NCBI RefSeq assembly: GCF_023276375.1
Contig: NZ_JALLPK010000001.1
Span: forward strand, 2,294,001-2,358,000
Length of the DNA stretch: 64,000 bases
Source of the DNA: Halocatena marina
GTDB lineage: Archaea; Halobacteriota; Halobacteria; Halobacteriales; Haloarculaceae
Reading direction: 5' to 3'
In this document: one piece after another, positions 53,736 to 63,735 of the stretch
Layout: every line of letters begins with the position of its first letter
Numbering within the stretch: position 1 is the first letter of the stretch
Notes under the pieces: model-generated
Told to the model about the DNA's origin: nothing
Seen by the model: the letters and a program-made list of their open reading frames with translations, nothing else
Database searches by the model: none
Translations under genes and position numbers: made by a program

Positions 53736-54926
53736 ATGACTCGTGGGTTCGATCTTCGGGCACGACTCACAGACCGCGATTCGCGCGGGCTTCGACGCGG
53801 TCTCTCTCCCATCGAAACCGTGGGCGAACGAAGCCGGGTCGTTGATAGTTATGAACAGTGCTCATCGTCCGACGAACAGTTAGTGTTCGCGTCGAACAAC
53901 TACCTTGGATTGGCGGACGACGAGCGGGTACGACGCGCTGGTGCTCGTGCGGCCGAAGCAATCGGAACAGGTGCCGGTGCAAGTCGGCTTGTCACCGGTG
54001 ATACACCCGCACACCACGCGCTCGAACGAGACTTAGCCGCCACGAAGCAGTCCGAACGAGCGCTGGTCTTCTCATCAGGGTATGCTGCGAACGTGGGAAC
54101 CATCACTGCGCTCACACCGGATGTCGTATTTTCCGATGCGTTCAATCACGCGAGCATCATCGATGGGTGCCGTCTCTCGGACGCAGAGGTTGTCGTCTAC
54201 GATCACTGTGACGCTACATCGCTCGAAAAAGCAATGTCTGAGCGTGCCCGCGATCGGATCGACGAATCGTGGCTCGTCGTTACCGACTCGGTGTTCAGCA
54301 TGGACGGCGATGTCGCGCCACTCACAGCGCTTTGTGACACAGCAGAGCGCTACGGCGCGTGGATGATGGTCGATGAGGCCCATGCGACCGGCGTCTTCAA
54401 AGCAGGGGGTGGCATCGTACAGCGCGAGGGACTGTCGGATCGTGTTCACATCCAACTCGGAACGCTCTCGAAAGCGTTGGCCGCACAGGGGGGATACGTC
54501 GCCGGGCACGAGGCACTGATCGAGTATCTCCTCAACACCGCGCGGTCGTTCGTCTTTTCGACAGGGCTTGCGCCACCAGCCGCCGGTGCAGCGCGCGAGG
54601 CCCTTTCGATCGCTCGTGATGGAACGCGACGGGAGCAGCTATGGAACAACGTCGAACGACTCCGTGCTGGGCTCGAATCGCTCGGGTTCGACGTACTAGG
54701 AGAGACACACATCCTTCCGGTGCTGATCGGAGATCGATCGGACGCGGTGGAATTCGCCGATCAGCTCCGAGAAGTGGGGATTATCGCGCCCGCAATCCGT
54801 CCACCGACGGTTCCCAACGGAACGAGCCGTATCCGTGTTGCACCGATGGCAACCCACACCACGCGTGATATCGAACACTGTATTGCGGCGTTCGAAACCG
54901 CAGGGCGAGAGTGTGCAATCGTATGA
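53736..54926 (+). CDS. bioF: 8-amino-7-oxononanoate synthase
   Basis: PLP enzyme that condenses pimeloyl thioester with alanine. 396 residues from the ATG at 53736. Alpha-oxoamine synthase motifs: FASNNYLGLADDERVRRAGA, GTGAGASRLVTGDTPAHHAL, DEAHATGVF and the PLP lysine K246 in GTLSKALAAQGGYVAG. It starts 22 bp after bioU and overlaps bioD by 4 bp. The source of the pimeloyl chain (bioC/bioH or bioW/bioI) is not in this window. Confidence 0.95.
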   Translation: MTRGFDLRARLTDRDSRGLRRGLSPIETVGERSRVVDSYEQCSSSDEQLVFASNNYLGLADDERVRRAGARAAEAIGTGAGASRLVTGDTPAHHALERDLAATKQSERALVFSSGYAANVGTITALTPDVVFSDAFNHASIIDGCRLSDAEVVVYDHCDATSLEKAMSERARDRIDESWLVVTDSVFSMDGDVAPLTALCDTAERYGAWMMVDEAHATGVFKAGGGIVQREGLSDRVHIQLGTLSKALAAQGGYVAGHEALIEYLLNTARSFVFSTGLAPPAAGAAREALSIARDGTRREQLWNNVERLRAGLESLGFDVLGETHILPVLIGDRSDAVEFADQLREVGIIAPAIRPPTVPNGTSRIRVAPMATHTTRDIEHCIAAFETAGRECAIV

Positions 54927-55573
54927 GAGTAGCTATTGTCGGAACTGATACAGGTGTCGGAAAGACCTTCATCACTGCCGCGTTGACCGGGGCGCTTCAG
55001 AATAGAAACTGCGATGTCCGCGCGGTGAAACCAGTCCAAACGGGTTTTCCACCGGACGATGACGCAGCAGTCATCGCAAGCGTCTGTAACGCTAAGAGCG
55101 CGATCTGTTTACGATATCTCGAAGCGCCGCTTGCGCCCGCCGTCGCCGCCGAGCGCGAGGAGATCGATCTCTCGTATGAAACGCTCTGTCAGGAGACGGC
55201 TGCTGCGCTTGACGAAACGGCGATTAGTATCGTCGAAGGAATCGGCGGTTTGCGTGTCCCGCTTGCCGACAACCGAGAAGTTGTTGATCTTGTCGCCGAT
55301 CTCGAGTGTACCGCGGTGGTCGTCGCCCGTTCAGGGCTCGGAACGCTCAATCACACAGCGCTCACACTCGAAGCCCTCTCTCAGCGCGGTGTACCGGTGC
55401 TTGCAGTCGTGCTGAACGAGTATGCGGGTGCGACGACCGCAGAGCGAACGAACCCGGACGTACTCCGGTCGATGACCGACGCTCCAATACTGACGATGCC
55501 GACGGTCGATCGCGCCGACCTCGTCGCCACAGCGAGCGAACAATTGGCCCCCATCATAGAACAACTCGAATAA
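54923..55573 (+). CDS. bioD: Dethiobiotin synthetase
   Basis: 216 residues from the ATG at 54923, which overlaps the bioF TGA (ATGA). P-loop IVGTDTGVGKTFITAAL (residues 5-21), KPVQTGF with the substrate lysine, VEGIGGLRVPL and VLNEYAG. It closes the ureido ring of 7,8-diaminononanoate with CO2 and ATP. If BioU makes the carbamate of diaminononanoate directly, as in cyanobacteria, BioD here would act on that carbamate. Last gene of the operon. Confidence 0.95.
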   Translation: MRVAIVGTDTGVGKTFITAALTGALQNRNCDVRAVKPVQTGFPPDDDAAVIASVCNAKSAICLRYLEAPLAPAVAAEREEIDLSYETLCQETAAALDETAISIVEGIGGLRVPLADNREVVDLVADLECTAVVVARSGLGTLNHTALTLEALSQRGVPVLAVVLNEYAGATTAERTNPDVLRSMTDAPILTMPTVDRADLVATASEQLAPIIEQLE

Positions 55574-55797
55574 GGATCTCGGACGCACGGTTCTGGCAGT
55601 AATAGGGTGTAGCTGTGCACAGTATTCGTTCAGGCTCATCTCCCGAGAAAAAGTACTGCCCCGATCGGAAACTACACCCTTGCCTGTAACTGTTTGTATG
55701 ATATTGATCGATTATCACTCCGAATGTGTGAGAGCACCAGTACGATAACCATGCGAAGGCATCAACATCAAGCGCCGACACCAGCACGCCCCAATCT

Positions 55798-56373
55798 ATG
55801 ACCAAGGACGCAGTCTGGAACACGTATCGAGAAATCTTGGAGCGATTGACAGACGAGATGCTCGACGTTGTCGAGGAGGAATTCGGAGGCGGCCTCGTCG
55901 GAAAAGCAATTAAAAAAGGCACAAAATCGGCAACTAAGCGTATCAAGAAGGATATGGAAAAGCAGGGTCGGATTGTCGTCGAATACGCGGCACAGGAGAA
56001 TGACGGAGGACGGTATCAGCGGGAATTTCTCGCGACTAATCCAGTCTACCAGCGGTATTCGGGAAACAATCGTAGAGAGCTTGAAGAACATCTCCTCTCG
56101 CATTTCGAGACAGTCAGAGCGGATCTCGCTCCACTTGTTTCCTCTGAGACAGATGACTTCTGGGAAGCACTAGCAGAAGAGTACTCTCGAGAGGAAGCAA
56201 CCGAGATTATCGAGAGACACTTCAGCCAAGCAGAAACATTCGAACGATATAAAGACGATCTCTTTCGATCCAACAAACTTGGAAATAAGGTTATCACGGT
56301 CCTCAAAGAGGGAGAAACTCGTCTGAAGAAAGATCTCGAAAGACAACTCGATTCGACGTACGACAAACAATAA
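55798..56373 (+). CDS. Helical protein of unknown function
   Basis: 191 residues, almost all helix-forming with charged Glu/Lys/Arg. A central GGRYQREFLATNPVYQRYSG segment is the most ordered part. No membrane helix, cysteine or catalytic motif is seen, and no family is recognised. It has its own AT-rich promoter-like region at 55690-55790 and a 140-bp gap to coxG, so it is probably not part of either neighbouring operon. Confidence 0.6.
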   Translation: MTKDAVWNTYREILERLTDEMLDVVEEEFGGGLVGKAIKKGTKSATKRIKKDMEKQGRIVVEYAAQENDGGRYQREFLATNPVYQRYSGNNRRELEEHLLSHFETVRADLAPLVSSETDDFWEALAEEYSREEATEIIERHFSQAETFERYKDDLFRSNKLGNKVITVLKEGETRLKKDLERQLDSTYDKQ

Positions 56374-56513
56374 CGTCGGGTTGAGCGATGAAATAAAGTG
56401 TACTATCAGACCGGCTCAATCAGCCGTCGCTACGTACTGGGTGGTACCAATCTTTATATCACGGTCGATAGTTATTCTCAGTGAGGGCAATACCAACGCC
56501 CGGTACACACAGT

Positions 56514-57161
56514 ATGGAATTCAACGGCACGTTCAAACTCGAGGACACGTCAGCTGAGGAGGTATGGCTCGCGCTCTCTGACCCAGTGTTGATCAGGGAC
56601 TCGCTTCCCGGCTGTGAGTTCCTCATAGAGGTTGATGATGAGGACGTAGCGTTCGATGAACTGAGAGAAGAGTCAACCGAGGCAGAACCAACTGGTGACC
56701 CCGAGGTAATCGCAGAGCGTGCATTTCAGGAGGGTAAGCGATATGCGGCACTCGTCGAAATCGGAGTCGGAAGCGTCAATCCGAGCTTTGAGACGACAGT
56801 AACGATCGACGAGCGTGAATTCCCCGACATGACGGCGTCAGGCGAGGGAAGTGCAAATGGTAGTTCCTTCGAGATGGAGTCGGGGATGCACTTGAACGAG
56901 ACCGATGACGGTGTCTCAGTCGAGTGGTGGGCCAACGCAGAGGTGTTCGGACGGGTTGCCCAGATGGGCCAGCGAGTGATGAATCCGGTGGCGAATAGAG
57001 TTGTCAAGAAATTCTTCGAACGGATTCAAGAACGGCTCAGCGAGCTCACGCTCGACGATCAAGGCGGAGACGGAGAACAAGGAACAGAGAGAGCGGGTGC
57101 TGATGAAGCAGACGACACGTCAGGCCTCTCACAGCGCATTAGAGACAGAATCGGGTTATGA
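56514..57161 (+). CDS. coxG: CoxG-like SRPBCC membrane-recruitment protein
   Basis: 215 residues from the ATG at 56514 (MEFNGTFKLEDTSAEEVWLA). The SRPBCC start and LSDPVLIRDSLPGCEFL (PG-C) match CoxG, which attaches CO dehydrogenase to the membrane. The tail (about 40 residues) is acidic, Gly/Glu-rich, typical of haloarchaea. It begins the molybdenum hydroxylase cluster. A 92-bp gap separates it from coxS. Confidence 0.88.
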   Translation: MEFNGTFKLEDTSAEEVWLALSDPVLIRDSLPGCEFLIEVDDEDVAFDELREESTEAEPTGDPEVIAERAFQEGKRYAALVEIGVGSVNPSFETTVTIDEREFPDMTASGEGSANGSSFEMESGMHLNETDDGVSVEWWANAEVFGRVAQMGQRVMNPVANRVVKKFFERIQERLSELTLDDQGGDGEQGTERAGADEADDTSGLSQRIRDRIGL

Positions 57162-57253
57162 ATAGAGATGACGAGCGCAACCGGTGACTCTGAATCGAGA
57201 CAATCGCCGGACTCGATAGCTGCCGATATCATTGCCACCATTTATCACGACCA

Positions 57254-57805
57254 ATGACGGAAAACGACATTACACTGACGGTTAACGGCACAGAACACGA
57301 TCTCACCGTCGAGCCGCGGACGCTGTTGGTGCACGCACTACGAGACGAACTCGGTTATACGGGTGCAAACGTTGGCTGTGAGAGCAGCCTTTGTGGCGCA
57401 TGCACGGTTGACATGGACGGTGACGCGGTAAAATCCTGTACGGTACTTGCCGTTCAAGCCGACGGAACAGAGATCGAAACGGTTGAGGGGCTAGCAGAAG
57501 ACGACGAGTTCCATCCAATTCAAGAGGGCTTCCAGAAAGAACACGGATTGCAGTGTGGTTACTGTACGCCCGGAATGATGATGACCGCGAAGGATCTGCT
57601 CGAACGGAATTCATCTCCGGACGAAGGGGAGATCAGAGAAGCCTTAGAGGGTAACCTCTGTCGATGTACTGGATATCAGAACATTGTCAATGCGGTCGAA
57701 TTCGCCGCCGACCGAATGGACGCTGACACAGCAGAAGACGTCGCAGCCGACGGCGGAACAGCGACAATCGACGACAGCGACGTCGGTCGAACGGAGGGCC
57801 AATAA
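57254..57805 (+). CDS. coxS: Molybdenum hydroxylase small subunit, two [2Fe-2S] clusters
   Basis: 183 residues. N-terminal plant-type ferredoxin: GANVGCESSLCGACTVDMDG, with a fourth Cys at KSCTVLA. C-terminal alpha-helical cluster: LQCGYCTPGMMM and LCRCTGYQNIV. All eight cysteines are seen. It carries electrons from Mo to FAD. An acidic 25-residue tail follows. The stop overlaps the coxL start (TAATG). Confidence 0.93.
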   Translation: MTENDITLTVNGTEHDLTVEPRTLLVHALRDELGYTGANVGCESSLCGACTVDMDGDAVKSCTVLAVQADGTEIETVEGLAEDDEFHPIQEGFQKEHGLQCGYCTPGMMMTAKDLLERNSSPDEGEIREALEGNLCRCTGYQNIVNAVEFAADRMDADTAEDVAADGGTATIDDSDVGRTEGQ

Positions 57806-60207
57806 TGTCAATGGACACAATAGAAGCCGACGAGGTCGATGTGAGTGATGTGCTCGGATCGGCCATCGAACGGCGCGAGGACCCCGCACTCATCACCGGC
57901 GAGGGAACCTACACGGACGATATTCAAGATCCGGAGATGGCCCACATGGCCGTTCTCCGGAGTCAGTACGGCCACGCTGAAATCGAGAGCATCGATACGA
58001 GCGAAGCCGAGGCAATGGACGGTGTGATTGCCGTCTACACGGCCGAAGACATCGAGGAGACAGGCACACCGGGAGATCTTCCGGTCGGGTGGCTGCTTCC
58101 GAATTTGAAAACGCCATCGCATCCGATTCTCGCGAAAGATCGAGTGCGCTACCAGGGAGATGGCGTTGCTGTCGTCGTTGCCGAGGAGCGCTATGTTGCA
58201 CAGGACGCGCTCGATCGGATCGACGTCGAATACGACCGTCTCGACGCGGTTGTCGACCCCAAAGCTGCGGTCGATGAAAGTGCACCACAGGTTCACGAAT
58301 GGGAGGATAGCGACGTCCAATCGAACCAAGCGTTCGACTGGGAGATCGGTGACGGCGACGCGACCGATGAGGCGTTCGAGAACGCGGCACACACTGTTTC
58401 GGTCGATCTTGAAAACCAGCGGTTGATCCCGAACGCGATGGAGCCACGCGCGACGGTAGCAGAGTACAAGCCGGGGACTGAGGAGCTGGAGGTTTTCATG
58501 ACGTCCCAGAACCCCCATCTTCACCGCCAACTCATGTCGGCGGTACTCGGCGTGCCAGAGCACAAAATCCGCGTCGTTGCTCCCGAGGTCGGCGGTGGGT
58601 TCGGTAGCAAGATCCACCACTACCCAGACGAGGCGCTCACGAGCTGGTGTTCGATGCAGCTCAAACGCCCGGTGAAGTGGCAAGCGACCCGTTCCGAAAC
58701 GTACCTGACGGACGCTCACGGGCGCGATCACATCACACACGGCGAACTCGCGATGGACGAAGACGGGACGATCACCGGAATGCGCGTCAAAACGTACGCG
58801 GGGATGGGCGCGTATCTCTCGACGTTTGCGCCAGCGGTTCCGACGTATCTGTACGGAACGCTGCTGTCTGGTCAGTATGACATCCCGGCGATTCACTGCA
58901 ACGTAATCGGGGCCTTCACGAACGGTGCACCGGTCGATGCTTATCGTGGCGCGGGCCGACCTGAAGCGATCTACGTGGTCGAGCGCCTCGTGACACTCGG
59001 CGCACGCGAGATGGGGATGGATCCTGCAGAGTTCAGACGGCAGAACTTTGTCCCATCTGATGGCTTCCCCCACGAAACGCCCGTCGCAGTCGTTTACGAC
59101 AGCGGCGACTACGAACCGGCGCTCGATAAAGCGCTGGAGATGGTCGATTACGAGGCACTCAGAGAGCGCCAAGCGGAGCTCCGCGAGGACGGTCGCTATC
59201 TGGGAATCGGCTTTTCGAGTTACATCGAGGCTTGCGGGCTTGCACCATCGGAGCTTGCAGGACAGCTCGGTGCGCAAGCAGGATTATGGGAGAGCGGACT
59301 CGTCCGCGTCCATCCAACAGGAAAAGTCACCGCTTTCAGCGGTACCTCCGGACACGGTCAGGGCCACGAGACGACCTACGCCCAGATCGTCTCCGATGAA
59401 CTCGGTATTCCGTACGACGACATCGAGATCGTCGAGGGAGACACCGACGAGATTCCCCAAGGAATGGGAACGTACGGCAGCAGAAGCGCGGCAGTCGGTG
59501 GCAGCGCGCTGGTGACGAGTTCACAGAAAGTGGTTGAAAAAGCCCGGAAAATCGCTGCACACCTGCTCGAAACCGGTGAAGAGGATATCGAGTTCGAGAA
59601 CGGAGAGTTTTCCGTGACAGGTGCGCCCGAGCGTTCGATGACCATTCAGGAGGTCGCCCAGCAAGCCTACCTCGCACACAACATGCCAGAGGGAGTCGAG
59701 CCGGGACTTGAGGAAACCTCCTTCTATGACCCGGACAACTTTACGTTCCCATTCGGGACGCACGTCGCGGTCGTTGAAGTCGATCCAGAGAGCGGTGAGA
59801 TCGAGTTCGAACAGTACGCCGCGGTCGACGATGTGGGCAACCAGATCAACCCGAAAATCGTTGAAGGGCAGGTCCACGGTGGTATTGCACAAGGGATCGG
59901 ACAAGCGCTCTACGAGCAAGCGGTATACGACGACAACGGCACGTTGGTCTCGGGGTCGATGCAGGATTACGCTGTGCCGAAAGCCGAGCATATCCCACAC
60001 ATGGATACCGACGACACCGTGACGCCCTCGCCACATAATCCACTTGGCGTGAAAGGTGTCGGTGAAGCGGGCACGATTGCAGCGCCACAGGCCGTCGTGA
60101 ACGCTGTGACAGACGCGTTGTCACCGTTTGGCGTCGATCACATCGATATGCCAATCACAGAGGAGAAAGTGTGGCGTGCGGTGAACGAATCCGAGGAGGG
60201 ATCATAA
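57805..60207 (+). CDS. coxL: Molybdenum hydroxylase large subunit, form II CODH-like
   Basis: 800 residues. Start region RREDPALITGEGTYTDDIQD is typical. Moco-binding motifs: VGGGFGSKIHHYPDE, DAYRGAGRPEA (AYRGAGR, residues 379-385), GQGHETTYAQI, YGSRSAAVGG and the catalytic Glu in GVGEAGT (E754). Form I aerobic CO dehydrogenases carry AYXCSFR with an S-selanyl cysteine; this protein has the form II motif, so CO oxidation is not assured and another aldehyde or purine-like substrate is possible. Flanked by coxS and coxM in the standard order. Confidence 0.9.
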   Translation: MSMDTIEADEVDVSDVLGSAIERREDPALITGEGTYTDDIQDPEMAHMAVLRSQYGHAEIESIDTSEAEAMDGVIAVYTAEDIEETGTPGDLPVGWLLPNLKTPSHPILAKDRVRYQGDGVAVVVAEERYVAQDALDRIDVEYDRLDAVVDPKAAVDESAPQVHEWEDSDVQSNQAFDWEIGDGDATDEAFENAAHTVSVDLENQRLIPNAMEPRATVAEYKPGTEELEVFMTSQNPHLHRQLMSAVLGVPEHKIRVVAPEVGGGFGSKIHHYPDEALTSWCSMQLKRPVKWQATRSETYLTDAHGRDHITHGELAMDEDGTITGMRVKTYAGMGAYLSTFAPAVPTYLYGTLLSGQYDIPAIHCNVIGAFTNGAPVDAYRGAGRPEAIYVVERLVTLGAREMGMDPAEFRRQNFVPSDGFPHETPVAVVYDSGDYEPALDKALEMVDYEALRERQAELREDGRYLGIGFSSYIEACGLAPSELAGQLGAQAGLWESGLVRVHPTGKVTAFSGTSGHGQGHETTYAQIVSDELGIPYDDIEIVEGDTDEIPQGMGTYGSRSAAVGGSALVTSSQKVVEKARKIAAHLLETGEEDIEFENGEFSVTGAPERSMTIQEVAQQAYLAHNMPEGVEPGLEETSFYDPDNFTFPFGTHVAVVEVDPESGEIEFEQYAAVDDVGNQINPKIVEGQVHGGIAQGIGQALYEQAVYDDNGTLVSGSMQDYAVPKAEHIPHMDTDDTVTPSPHNPLGVKGVGEAGTIAAPQAVVNAVTDALSPFGVDHIDMPITEEKVWRAVNESEEGS

Positions 60208-60208
60208 C

Positions 60209-61108
60209 ATGTATCCATCATCATTCGAGTACGAGCGGGCCGAGAGCGTCGAAGACGCGCTCTCGCTCATGGATCAGTATGCAGACGAGAACGCCGAACT
60301 GCTCGCTGGGGGCCACAGCCTGCTCCCAACGATGAAATCCGGACTCGCAAGTCCGGATGCGCTGATCGATATCGGACATATCGACGAACTAAACGGGATT
60401 GAGGAGAACGGAGAGTCTATCAATCTTGGCGCGCTCACGTCGTATTCTGCGGTTGATGACGCAGAGACGATGTGGAATGGAGCGACTGCCTTCGCAGAAG
60501 CCGCTCACCGCATCGGTGACGTGCAGGTCCGAAACCGGGGAACTGTCGGTGGGAACATCGCTCACGCAGATCCTGCCTCAGACCTCCCAGCCGCACTGCT
60601 CGCTTCAGATGGAACAGTCGTCGCTCACGGACCGGATGGCGAACGCTCGATCCCAGTCGACGACTTCTTCGAGACGATGTACACGACCGCTCTCGCTGAA
60701 GACGAGATCCTCACTCGACTCGAACTCCCAAAGCGGGGACAGAACAGTCACGTCGGTGCGTACGCGAAAAAGCCAAGCCCGTCGTCCGGATACGCAATGG
60801 TCGGTGTGGCAGTCGTGCTCGAACTCGACGGAGAGTCTGTTGACTCGGCGCGGATCGCTGCAAACGGCGCGATGGATCATGCAGTTAGGCTCGAACCGGT
60901 CGAAGAAGCGCTCACAGGCGAGACGCTTTCAGATGAGACGATCGCAGAAGCCGCCGAGCACGCGACCGACGACCTCGACACCATGCTGTTGATGGATGAC
61001 CTCCAAGCATCGAGTGAGTTCCGTGCCCAACTGCTCAAGGTGTACACGAAACGTGCACTCGAAAGCGGACTCGACCGAGTGAATGCACCAGCACCAGCGG
61101 CCGACTAA
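60209..61108 (+). CDS. coxM: Molybdenum hydroxylase FAD-binding medium subunit
   Basis: 299 residues. FAD motifs AGGHSLLPTMKSGLA and TVGGNIAHADPASDLPAALL are clear. The C-terminal CoxM domain ends in LDDLQASSEFRAQLLKVY. Starts 1 bp after coxL. It passes electrons from the Fe-S clusters to a quinone or other acceptor. It completes the S-L-M set. Confidence 0.93.
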   Translation: MYPSSFEYERAESVEDALSLMDQYADENAELLAGGHSLLPTMKSGLASPDALIDIGHIDELNGIEENGESINLGALTSYSAVDDAETMWNGATAFAEAAHRIGDVQVRNRGTVGGNIAHADPASDLPAALLASDGTVVAHGPDGERSIPVDDFFETMYTTALAEDEILTRLELPKRGQNSHVGAYAKKPSPSSGYAMVGVAVVLELDGESVDSARIAANGAMDHAVRLEPVEEALTGETLSDETIAEAAEHATDDLDTMLLMDDLQASSEFRAQLLKVYTKRALESGLDRVNAPAPAAD

Positions 61109-61334
61109 ACAGATCGAAGCAGCAAACCAACAAATCTGATCTGTTCTGATCCGATTCAATTCAACTCGAACCGAATTGGCAGCTACATTTTGTTTCCGTC
61201 GAAGCTGAGTCGATCCGCTTGAACCAGTTCAGTTCCTGTGATTAGCTGAGTGTTTTTTATGTTTCGCACGCCAACACCTACCAACTGATGATATCCGTAG
61301 CGCACCGAAACCGAACGAAGCTGGATTGTCGAGT

Positions 61335-62342
61335 ATGAACGAGACGGACCGACAACATTCGTTTTCGGCGTTTAGCGAAACTGAGCTCCGCGAGCTGTTC
61401 GAATCGACGGATTACGTCGCCGAAGACGACATTGTAACCACTGTGTTGCTCGCGTTACGGCTCGATAAGCCGCTGCTCATTGAGGGTGAGCCGGGGTCGG
61501 GAAAGACCGAACTCGGGAAGGTACTCGCAACGGGATTCGATACTGAGCTCATTCGACTCCAGTGTTATGAAGGGTTGACTGCCGAGAACACTCTCTACGA
61601 GTGGAACTACACCAAACAGCTCCTCTCGATACAAGCGGGCGAACAGGGCGTTGCAGAAGAACTCGAGAGTACGAGTGACGTCGAGACAATCGACGTTCAC
61701 GAAGACGGGAGTGAAGACACCGATGAAAACGGGGACGAGCCGTCGACGGTGTTCTCCGAAGAGTATCTCTTGGAACGGCCATTGCTGCGCGCGGTCTCAG
61801 CAGAGCACCCACCGCCACCCGTACTGCTCATCGACGAGATTGACCGCGCTGACGAGGAGTTTGAGGCACTCCTTTTGGAAGTGCTGTCGGACATGCAGGT
61901 CACGATTCCAGAACTCGGTACCGTTCGTGCGACCGTTCCACCGATCGTTATTATCACTTCGAACCGGACACGGGGGCTGTCGGACGCGCTGAAACGACGG
62001 TGTCTCTATCTCCACGTCGAGCCACCGTCGTACGAAAAAGAGCGTGCAATCGTCCGCCAGAAGGTGCCAGAACTCGACGGGGCGGTCGCCACCGAGGTGT
62101 GTGCAATGACCCAGCGACTCCGTGAGGAACCGTTTTTGAAACAGCCCGGCGTTGCCGAGACCTTAGATTGGGCGCGTGCCGTCGCAGAACTCCGACAGGA
62201 CGGCGACGGGCCGTTGTCGCTTTCGACCGTCGAGAATACGCTCGGTTGTCTCTTAAAGGAGGTCGAAGACATCCAACGCGTCGATGATTCCTTACTGTCG
62301 GCGTTGCTGGAATCGGCGAGTGACGCCCGAGCAGAAGGATGA
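61335..62342 (+). CDS. coxD: MoxR-family AAA ATPase (CoxD-like)
   Basis: 335 residues from the ATG at 61335. Walker A GEPGSGKTELGK (about residue 50), Walker B VLLIDEIDRADEEFEALLLEV, sensor 1 IVIITSNRTRGLSDALKRR. An acidic insert (EDGSEDTDENGDEP) sits between them. In CODH clusters CoxD acts with the VWA protein CoxE to mature the Mo site. Stop and coxE start overlap by 4 bp (ATGA). A 226-bp AT-rich gap before it may hold a promoter. Confidence 0.9.
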   Translation: MNETDRQHSFSAFSETELRELFESTDYVAEDDIVTTVLLALRLDKPLLIEGEPGSGKTELGKVLATGFDTELIRLQCYEGLTAENTLYEWNYTKQLLSIQAGEQGVAEELESTSDVETIDVHEDGSEDTDENGDEPSTVFSEEYLLERPLLRAVSAEHPPPPVLLIDEIDRADEEFEALLLEVLSDMQVTIPELGTVRATVPPIVIITSNRTRGLSDALKRRCLYLHVEPPSYEKERAIVRQKVPELDGAVATEVCAMTQRLREEPFLKQPGVAETLDWARAVAELRQDGDGPLSLSTVENTLGCLLKEVEDIQRVDDSLLSALLESASDARAEG

Positions 62343-63652
62343 ACGGCCCGTTTTCCGGAGAAGGCAGCGAGAACACCGACCCCAATCAGAACGGGACGAT
62401 CGATGTGGTCGCGGCGCGAGATACAGTGCTGTCCGCACTGCTCGGATTCTGTCGGGTGCTCAGACAGTCGGGGGTGAACGTTCCCGCAAACGCAGCAATA
62501 ACGGCTGCACGGGCGCTCGTGACAGTCGGGTTCGACGATAAAGAGCGCGTACGCGCTGCGCTTCGGGCGTCTCTTATCTCACGGCAAGCAGATATCGCCA
62601 CGTTCGACCGGCTGTTTCCCGAGTTCTGGCGACGACTGACTGCCGGACTCGACATTAGCGACGGACCAGATCGTCCGGACGAACCAGATGGGCAGCTCGC
62701 TCCCCTCACCACCCGGGAAGCAGCTACGAGCGACACTAACAGGAACGCTGTCAGCGACGAGTCTGCACAAGAGAGCATTTCGCGGTGGACAAAATCATCA
62801 GGAACAACCACCGAATCAGAAAACGAATCGGAGACAACGACGACCGCACGCTACAGCCCAACGGGACACTCAGAGCCGGTGTCCATCGAGACGACAGTCC
62901 GGCACACAGAGCTCGATCGGGCAGTACGCAGACTGACGCTTGCTATCGGAGGGCTGCGTGACCGACGGTGGAGTCAAACGGGAACAGACCACGCATACGC
63001 TCGAAGAGCGCTCAGAGAGAGTATATCGACAGGAGGGACGGTCGTTTCGCTGCCACAGCGCGACCGTGCCGAACGCGCGGTCCGTGCCGTGTTGCTCGTC
63101 GATGTGAGCCGATCAGTGCTCGATATCGTCGATCGCTCCTTTCTCATTCGATTTCTGCACGCGGTGTCTACAGCATGGCGTCAGGTTCGGGTGTTCTTCT
63201 TCGATACGAACATCCGTGATGTGACTGAGCCGTTTCACGCCCCGACTGACGAGGCGGCGGTTGATGCGCTCAGACGCGCTGAAACCGAGTGGGGTGGAGG
63301 AACCCGCATTGGAAACGCACTCGATGTGGTTAGGCACGAACATCCAGATGCGATTGACCGTCGGACGGTCGTCTTCATCGTGAGCGATGGACTCGAGATG
63401 GGTGATGTTGATCGTCTCGAAGAAGGGATGGTGTGGCTGTCACACAAAGCCCGTCGTTCGTTCTGGCTCAATCCCCTTGCGGTCTCGCCCGCTTACGAAC
63501 CAACAGCACGGGGGATGGCAGCAGCACTGCCCTACACCGACGGGCTGTTCGCGTTCAGCGGTCCGAGCGATCTTGCAGAGATCGCTCGACAGCTCGAACT
63601 CGACCGACGCTCGATTGGCTACGAGCACGATCCGAGACGGACCGATGCATGA
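62339..63652 (+). CDS. coxE: CoxE-like von Willebrand A protein
   Basis: 437 residues. The helical N-terminal part (LLGFCRVLRQSGVNVPANAA, DFDRLFPEFWRRL-like) matches CoxE. A variable Ser/Thr/Glu-rich linker covers residues 100-190. The VWA domain has the MIDAS DVSRSV (DxSxS), then GGGTRIGNAL and FIVSDGLEMGD. It partners CoxD in cofactor maturation. Overlaps coxD by 4 bp. Confidence 0.9.
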   Translation: MNGPFSGEGSENTDPNQNGTIDVVAARDTVLSALLGFCRVLRQSGVNVPANAAITAARALVTVGFDDKERVRAALRASLISRQADIATFDRLFPEFWRRLTAGLDISDGPDRPDEPDGQLAPLTTREAATSDTNRNAVSDESAQESISRWTKSSGTTTESENESETTTTARYSPTGHSEPVSIETTVRHTELDRAVRRLTLAIGGLRDRRWSQTGTDHAYARRALRESISTGGTVVSLPQRDRAERAVRAVLLVDVSRSVLDIVDRSFLIRFLHAVSTAWRQVRVFFFDTNIRDVTEPFHAPTDEAAVDALRRAETEWGGGTRIGNALDVVRHEHPDAIDRRTVVFIVSDGLEMGDVDRLEEGMVWLSHKARRSFWLNPLAVSPAYEPTARGMAAALPYTDGLFAFSGPSDLAEIARQLELDRRSIGYEHDPRRTDA

Positions 63653-63735
63653 TCGGAACGATCGCTGTGCACGAAGCTGGCGGAGGTCGGGAAAGAGTCA
63701 TTACTCACCACGAACTAGTATGTTACTAGAGAACA

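Noticed and set aside
57808..59277. Long reverse-strand open frame of 489 codons
   Set aside because: It lies inside coxL, is not acidic, has no motifs, and arises from the GC-rich codon pattern of the real gene.
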